From positions 62,001-126,000 of the forward strand of contig NZ_BMGD01000003.1 of the NCBI RefSeq assembly GCF_014639875.1: a stretch of DNA of 64,000 nucleotides. Reading direction: 5' to 3'. The notes beneath the pieces were generated by a model that saw nothing but the letters and a program-made list of their open reading frames with translations, was not told where the DNA came from and did no database searches. The DNA is from Blastomonas aquatica. GTDB taxonomy: Bacteria; Pseudomonadota; Alphaproteobacteria; Sphingomonadales; Sphingomonadaceae. Positions 59,922-64,000 of this stretch are shown here, piece by piece. A program made the translations under genes and the position numbers. Position 1 is the stretch's first letter. Each line of letters opens with the position of its first letter.

Positions 59922-60863
59922 TTAAGCCAGGGTCAGGCCGGGAAGCCACTCACGCCACAACGCCAGCTTTTCGGCATGGATCTGTTCGGCCTGTTCTCCT
60001 TGGACCGGCACCAGCAGCATGGTGGCGTTGGGAGCAAGCTGGCCAATCAGGTGCCGGTCGGCGCGAATCACCTGACCGACGCGCGGGTAGCCGCCGGTGG
60101 TCTGGCCTTCGCAGCCGATCAGATAGGGCAGGCCATCGGGCGGACACTGAATGATGCCAGGGAACACCGCGCCACTGCGGATCGGCGCGGCGGAGTTGAG
60201 ATCGATCGCGGTGCCCTGCAACTTGAGACCCATCCGGCTCGACCGTGATGAAACCCGCCAGCGTTTGCGTGCCAGCGCCGCCATGCCCAGCGCAAGTCGT
60301 TCGGATTCGGGACCTGCGACGATGCGCAGCACGAAACCATGCCCAAAGAATGGCTGCAACTCCGCCGGAGTGGTGATTTTGTCGCTCGGATCGTTGCCGT
60401 CTTCCAGCGCGATGACGTCACCGTCGGCGAGCGCGCGGCCCTCGAGGCCGCCAAAGCCGGCAGCGATCAGCGTCGATTGCGATCCCAGCACCGGCGTGAC
60501 CGCGATCTCGGCCGAGACCGCCAGATAGATGCGGCACCCTGCCCAGACCCGGCCGATGCTGATCGTGTCGCCGGCGGACAGGTGCAGCGTCTCGTGCTGC
60601 TCGGCATCCTCGCCGTTGATCGCGACCTGGCATGGCGCGCCGGTCACCGCTACTGCCATTGCGCGTTCGGTGCGGAACTCGGCAGGGCCCAGGGTGATTT
60701 CGATCGCCGCCGCCTCATACGGCTTGCCGACCAGCCGATTGGCCAATGCGAGGCTGAGCACATCGGCTGCACCACCCGAGGGGACCGCCAACTGGCGCAG
60801 GCCCCGAAATGGCGCTGCCTGGATGCTTGACTGGACCCCGGCCTTGATCACGGTGATGCTCAT
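59922..60863 (-). CDS. pxpC: 5-oxoprolinase subunit PxpC (biotin-dependent carboxyltransferase-like)
   Basis: A 313-residue KipA/PxpC-type protein: ITVIKAGVQSSIQAAPFRGL at the start, VPSGGAADVLSLALANRLVG, then LEITLGPAEF-like VEAAAIEITLGPAEF region and SSRMGLKLQGTAIDL. It ends with GLPYLIGCEGQTTGGYPRVG, a family signature. With PxpA and PxpB it forms the ATP-dependent prokaryotic 5-oxoprolinase that turns 5-oxoproline into glutamate. The start at 60863 overlaps the pxpB stop by ATGA; the longer frame runs into pxpB. Confidence 0.93.
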   Translation of the reverse strand: MSITVIKAGVQSSIQAAPFRGLRQLAVPSGGAADVLSLALANRLVGKPYEAAAIEITLGPAEFRTERAMAVAVTGAPCQVAINGEDAEQHETLHLSAGDTISIGRVWAGCRIYLAVSAEIAVTPVLGSQSTLIAAGFGGLEGRALADGDVIALEDGNDPSDKITTPAELQPFFGHGFVLRIVAGPESERLALGMAALARKRWRVSSRSSRMGLKLQGTAIDLNSAAPIRSGAVFPGIIQCPPDGLPYLIGCEGQTTGGYPRVGQVIRADRHLIGQLAPNATMLLVPVQGEQAEQIHAEKLALWREWLPGLTLA

Positions 60864-61519
60864 GCGGCGTCTCCCGCTAGGCGTGAAAGCGTCGCACCAT
60901 CCACCCGCTCGAACCGGACTTTCTGGCCCGGGGTCAGCAAGGCGGGGGAGGCAGCGTGCGGATCGAACAGCGTTTCGGCGATCCGCCCGATAATCGGCCA
61001 ACCTCCGGGCCCCGCATGCGGATAAAGCCCGCAGATCTGGCCGAGCAGCCCGACCGAGCCCGCTGCGACATGGGTGCGCGGATCGGACAGGCGCGGGATA
61101 TCGGGGATCGCCGCATTGCAGACCAGATAGCCGAAGCCCGGCTGGAACCCCAGCATCGCCACGCACCAATCCTGCGCGGCGTGCCATTGCGGCAATGCAT
61201 CGGTGGGAATTCCCAACAGTTCTGCAACGATTTCGGCGTCATGCGCCCAGTTGCTGTCATAACATATATGCAGCGTGACAGGTGGCAGGGTACCATTCCG
61301 GGGAGCGTTGGTCGCCTCCGTCAGCAGGACCTCGGCAGCATCACGCGCCGCCTGTAACGATCGCTCTACTGGGTTCCAGCTCAGCGACAGGCTGTCCAGC
61401 CCCGGTACGATGTCTTCCCAACCCTGTTGCTGTGCCGCCTGTGCCAGTCCTGCAACCTGATCCGGGTCGAGCGAGCGGATCATCAACCAGTCATCGGCGC
61501 AATAGATCGGCAGGGTCAT
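60860..61519 (-). CDS. pxpB: 5-oxoprolinase subunit PxpB
   Basis: A 219-residue KipI/PxpB-type protein of the AHS1 family. VTLHICYDSNWAHDAEIVAE, VAMLGFQPGFGYLVCNAAIP, and RTHVAAGSVGLLGQICGLYP followed by GGWPIIGRI are the conserved core (GFxPGFxYL and AGSVG blocks). It forms the PxpB-PxpC half of 5-oxoprolinase. It overlaps pxpA by 29 bases and pxpC by four. Confidence 0.94.
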   Translation of the reverse strand: MTLPIYCADDWLMIRSLDPDQVAGLAQAAQQQGWEDIVPGLDSLSLSWNPVERSLQAARDAAEVLLTEATNAPRNGTLPPVTLHICYDSNWAHDAEIVAELLGIPTDALPQWHAAQDWCVAMLGFQPGFGYLVCNAAIPDIPRLSDPRTHVAAGSVGLLGQICGLYPHAGPGGWPIIGRIAETLFDPHAASPALLTPGQKVRFERVDGATLSRLAGDAA

Positions 61520-62282
61520 TGGGCATCTCTCCGGGTGCTTTTATGCTTATCCCCTTGCTTGCCATCACCCCGGCGATCCGCAAAGCGGTTTGTTCCGATC
61601 CGGGACTGTCTGAATGGATGCACAGGCTTTTCGCCACAACATGGATCAGTGTGCCGTCATTGGCGGCGAGCGGTTGGCCGGTGGCGATGGCCAGCGCCTG
61701 CGCCGCGCGGGCATCATCGCCTTCGATCAGCGCGCCCGGCTGGCTGCGCGGGACCAGGCGGCGCGCTGGCGTGTAACCGCGATCGACAAACCCTTCGGCG
61801 ATGAAGCAGGCGCCAGCCTTGCTCGCAGCGGCTTCAAAAGAGCCATGGGCAAGCCCTACCAACGCGAGATGCGGGAACGCGCGGTGCAGCGCCGATGCCA
61901 CCGCACCGGCCATTTGCGGATGGTCGGCAAGGTCGTTGTAGAGCATGCCGTGCGGCTTGATGTGGGTGAGGGGGATCGCAAGGTCCGCGGCGATGTTGGC
62001 GAGCGCGTCCACCTGAGCGACGAGCGAGTCGATCAGCTCGGTCAGCGGCATATCCAGCGATGTCCGGCCAAAGCCCGCGCTATCGGGATAGGAGGGGTGC
62101 GCCCCTGGAGCCACGCCCGCTTCCCGCGCCGCGCGCAGCATCCGCGCCATGCTGCCCGCGTCCCCGGCATGGCCGCCACAGGCGATGTTGCAGCTGGAAA
62201 TGTGCTGCATCAAGGCAATATCGCGCACTTCTTCCATGGGCTCTTCACCCAGATCGGCATTGAGGTCGATCCAGCCGGTCAT
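61491..62282 (-). CDS. pxpA: 5-oxoprolinase subunit PxpA (LamB/YcsF family)
   Basis: A 263-residue protein: WIDLNADLGEEPMEEVRDIA, HISSCNIACGGHAGDAGSMA, then GAHPSYPDSAGFGRTSLDMP, HIKPHGMLYNDLADHPQMAG, AEGFVDRGYTPARRLVPRSQ and HSDSPGSEQTALRI. These are the hallmark blocks of PxpA. It works with PxpB and PxpC. The start at 62282 overlaps the transporter gene's stop by ATGA. The frame is open further up but inside that gene. Confidence 0.95.
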   Translation of the reverse strand: MTGWIDLNADLGEEPMEEVRDIALMQHISSCNIACGGHAGDAGSMARMLRAAREAGVAPGAHPSYPDSAGFGRTSLDMPLTELIDSLVAQVDALANIAADLAIPLTHIKPHGMLYNDLADHPQMAGAVASALHRAFPHLALVGLAHGSFEAAASKAGACFIAEGFVDRGYTPARRLVPRSQPGALIEGDDARAAQALAIATGQPLAANDGTLIHVVAKSLCIHSDSPGSEQTALRIAGVMASKGISIKAPGEMPNDPADLLRR

Positions 62283-63535
62283 GGCCACACACCTGCTGCG
62301 CGCAGGATAAGCCGCAGCCCCAGCAGCGTGCACACCAGAACCACCAAACCGCCCGCCAGATTGGCCACGAATCCATTGGCAAAGCTGCCCAGGCTTTCCC
62401 GACGCGATGCCACCCACAAAAGAAACGCGGCGAGGATCGGGAGCAACAGGCCGTTGGCCGATTGCGCAATCAGAATGAGCTCGACCGGGTTCACCGCGAG
62501 GACCGCAAACGCCGTACCGATCGCGATCACCGCCAGCGCGGTGCGCTTGAAGATTCGCGTGCGCCGTGCCGGGTCGCCGCTGCCGCCCAGCATTTCAGCG
62601 AGTACATAGCCGGTGGCGAGCGGAGCGGTAAGCGAAGAGCTAAACCCCGCGCCGACAAGCCCCAGTGCGAAGACGATCCGCGCCGGGGGTCCGAACAGCT
62701 CTTCCAGCCGCAGGGCGATGTCTTCGAGAGGGCTGCCACTCGCCGCCGCCATCGCGCTGGTCGCAGCCCCCATGATCACCACCGCCATCGAAAGAATCCC
62801 GCCCAGCGTAACCGAAATTGCCGTGTCCATGCTGGCCGCCGCGATCCCCTCCCCGTCGGGGCTGAACTGGCCGCGCACCGATGCGGCGTGGAGGAACAGG
62901 TTGTAGGGCACCACCGTCGTGCCAATCAGCGCGATCGCGGTGAACAGGCTATCGGCGGGAAGCGACGGGACCAGGCCAGCGGCGGCGGCAGACCAGTCGA
63001 CATCGATCACTATCAGCCCACCGATAAATGCCAGCGCCATTGCCAGCACCAGAGCGATCAGCAGCTTTTCCAGCCAGCCGGGCTTGCCGACGATCACCAG
63101 CGCCGCCGCCACCGCGCCAGTGGCGAGCGCGCGCAGCGGTGGGGAGACGAGGTCATCGCCGATCCCCAGCAGCGCAAGCCCCAGCCCGGTGCCGCTGATG
63201 TTGCCCGCCTGATAGGCGGAGTTGCCAATGCCCAGCGCGGCGAAGATCAACGCCGCCGTCGCCCAGCGCACCGGAGGGCTGGATGCCGCCGCGAGGATCG
63301 CCTCGGCCAGTCCTTGGCCTGTAACGATCGCGACCCGCGCCGCCATATTCTGCAATATGATCGTCGAGAGAGTCGCGAACACCAGCGCCCAAAGCAGGCC
63401 ATAACCAAAGCCGATGCCTGCGCTCGCGCAGGCGGTGACCGTTCCGGGTCCGATAAATGCTGCGGTGACCAGCATCGCTGGCCCGGGGCGGTAGGATGTC
63501 AGGCTCACCAGCCCCAGCTTTTCTCGCGATACCAT
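62279..63535 (-). CDS. NRAMP-fold transporter without the metal-binding residues (YcsG-like)
   Basis: About 418 residues with eleven likely membrane segments and NRAMP-family layout. The metal ligands of real NRAMPs are gone: the TM1 motif DPGN reads GPGT (29-32), and the TM6 motif MPHNLFLH reads VPYNLFLH, losing the metal-binding Met and the proton-linked His. It is translationally coupled to pxpA-pxpB-pxpC, like ycsG beside the kip/ycs genes of Bacillus subtilis. The likely cargo is 5-oxoproline or a related organic solute rather than a metal, which is inference. The start at 63535 (MVSREKLG) overlaps the upstream dioxygenase gene by 31 bases; a later start at MLVTAAF would lose the first helix. 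Confidence 0.83.
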   Translation of the reverse strand: MVSREKLGLVSLTSYRPGPAMLVTAAFIGPGTVTACASAGIGFGYGLLWALVFATLSTIILQNMAARVAIVTGQGLAEAILAAASSPPVRWATAALIFAALGIGNSAYQAGNISGTGLGLALLGIGDDLVSPPLRALATGAVAAALVIVGKPGWLEKLLIALVLAMALAFIGGLIVIDVDWSAAAAGLVPSLPADSLFTAIALIGTTVVPYNLFLHAASVRGQFSPDGEGIAAASMDTAISVTLGGILSMAVVIMGAATSAMAAASGSPLEDIALRLEELFGPPARIVFALGLVGAGFSSSLTAPLATGYVLAEMLGGSGDPARRTRIFKRTALAVIAIGTAFAVLAVNPVELILIAQSANGLLLPILAAFLLWVASRRESLGSFANGFVANLAGGLVVLVCTLLGLRLILRAAGVWP

Positions 63536-63999
63536 TTGGTGATCACGTACTTCGTCCCCTCGCGCACCTTCATACCGTGGTGGATGGTCGCGGGATTGAG
63601 GCTGCCATCGGGCCTGCGGTTGTTCCACGCGACAAGTTTGCCGGTTTCGGGCTGGATCGACTTGCCGATGGTCTTGAACCGGGTCGCGCCGCCTGCGGCC
63701 GGCTCGTTGAGGTAGATCATGAACGTCCAGGTCCGCTGGCCGGCCACGCTGGTATAGCGTTCGTAATCCTGGCCGCCGGGCTCGAAGTAATCGGTGTGTG
63801 CCTTGAACTCCTGCCCCACGGCATAGCGCTGCCCCTGCATCGTCTCGCCGAACCGACGGTCGATCCCCGACAGCGCGCTGAGTTTCTCATCAAGCGCAAT
63901 GACCTCCGGGTCCTCGGTGCCAAGGTCGCAGGTTTCCGATGTGCGGAAATAATGGTCGCCATTGGGGTCGGCGATGGTCGAGGGGCGGCGGTCGATATC
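63505..63999 (-). CDS. Prolyl 4-hydroxylase-like 2-oxoglutarate/Fe(II) dioxygenase, C-terminal part
   Basis: The gene enters from the right window edge; 164 residues are visible, in frame from base 3999 before the end of line (position 63999). It starts DIDRRPSTIADPNGDHYFRT, then GIDRRFGETMQGQRYAVGQE, FKAHTDYFEPGG (the iron ligands His and Asp), YLNEPAAGGATRFKTIG, and IHHGMKVREGTKYVITKWYR (third iron-ligand His and the Lys that binds 2-oxoglutarate). It hydroxylates a proline or similar residue in a peptide or protein. Its last 31 bases overlap the transporter gene, but a functional link is doubtful. The N-terminus is not visible. Confidence 0.92.
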   Translation of the reverse strand, partial: DIDRRPSTIADPNGDHYFRTSETCDLGTEDPEVIALDEKLSALSGIDRRFGETMQGQRYAVGQEFKAHTDYFEPGGQDYERYTSVAGQRTWTFMIYLNEPAAGGATRFKTIGKSIQPETGKLVAWNNRRPDGSLNPATIHHGMKVREGTKYVITKWYREKSWGW

Positions 64000-64000
64000 G

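Noticed and set aside
1..64000. CRISPR arrays, insertion sequences, prophage or integrase genes
   Set aside because: I looked for regularly spaced repeats, transposase or integrase motifs and tRNA-linked direct repeats and saw none; the only repeats are short palindromic intergenic elements.

Overview
The window is a high-GC, gene-dense chromosomal segment of an alphaproteobacterium, most likely of the Sphingomonadales. The pointers are the aroA / cmk / rpsA / ihfB gene order, a TIGR02300 'FYDLN acid' protein, an HNH / gluQRS / HIG1 / PduO adenosyltransferase string, an imuA-imuB-dnaE2 cassette preceded by a GTTC-N7-GTTC LexA box, and many exported enzymes. Genus cannot be fixed from what is visible. 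There is no phage, insertion sequence or CRISPR array. The only stretch that looks foreign is a small accessory patch at about 31.1-33.3 kb.

Layout. 0-3.1 kb: glycerol catabolism (end of glpD, an FMN reductase, a RibB-like protein lacking its catalytic residues, glpK). 3.1-7.1 kb, reading back: a photolyase-like flavoprotein with permuted domains coupled to a DCC thiol oxidoreductase, then an M28 peptidase and an NAD(P)-binding protein. 7.5-12.9 kb: a four-gene periplasmic unit with a Tat-type amidohydrolase, a triheme cytochrome c, and the [2Fe-2S] and molybdopterin subunits of a xanthine-oxidase-family hydroxylase. 13.4-16.8 kb: a TraB/GumN-like protein, a short Hsp70 homologue, tRNA-Ala and the FYDLN acid protein. 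17-26.5 kb: aroA, a small membrane protein, a lipoprotein-type subclass B3 metallo-beta-lactamase and cmk in one translationally coupled operon. Next comes a four-gene glycosyltransferase/membrane-protein cassette placed between cmk and rpsA, then rpsA with its terminator and ihfB.

26.6-31 kb: tRNA-Leu, a Cache-GGDEF diguanylate cyclase, two exported proteins and a frameshifted methyltransferase. 31.1-33.3 kb: accessory patch (unknown protein, HigBA-like toxin-antitoxin pair, AT-rich unknown gene). 33.3-38.9 kb: SOS mutagenesis operon imuA-imuB-dnaE2. 39.2-40.5 kb: a TPR protein with a methyltransferase domain strikingly like eukaryotic PRMT7/PRMT9. 41-46 kb: HNH protein, gluQRS, HIG1 protein, cobalamin adenosyltransferase and ergothioneine genes egtB-egtD, the last pair bracketed by two copies of one palindromic repeat. 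46-52.9 kb: M20 peptidase, ispG, a GNAT acetyltransferase, an orphan ParA, an alpha/beta hydrolase and a tandem UspA. 53-60 kb: a CoA-transferase operon whose two subunit genes are separated by a phosphatase and a membrane protein, then an esterase, two glutathione transferases, a secreted protein and a serine beta-lactamase-like hydrolase. 59.9-63.5 kb: 5-oxoprolinase genes pxpA-pxpB-pxpC behind an NRAMP-fold transporter that lacks the metal ligands. The window ends inside a prolyl-4-hydroxylase-like dioxygenase.

Translational coupling by ATGA overlaps is pervasive and was used to choose many starts. The observations most worth following are the RibB-like protein in the glp operon, the permuted photolyase, the periplasmic molybdenum hydroxylase unit, the bacterial PRMT7/9-like protein and the NRAMP-like candidate 5-oxoproline transporter.
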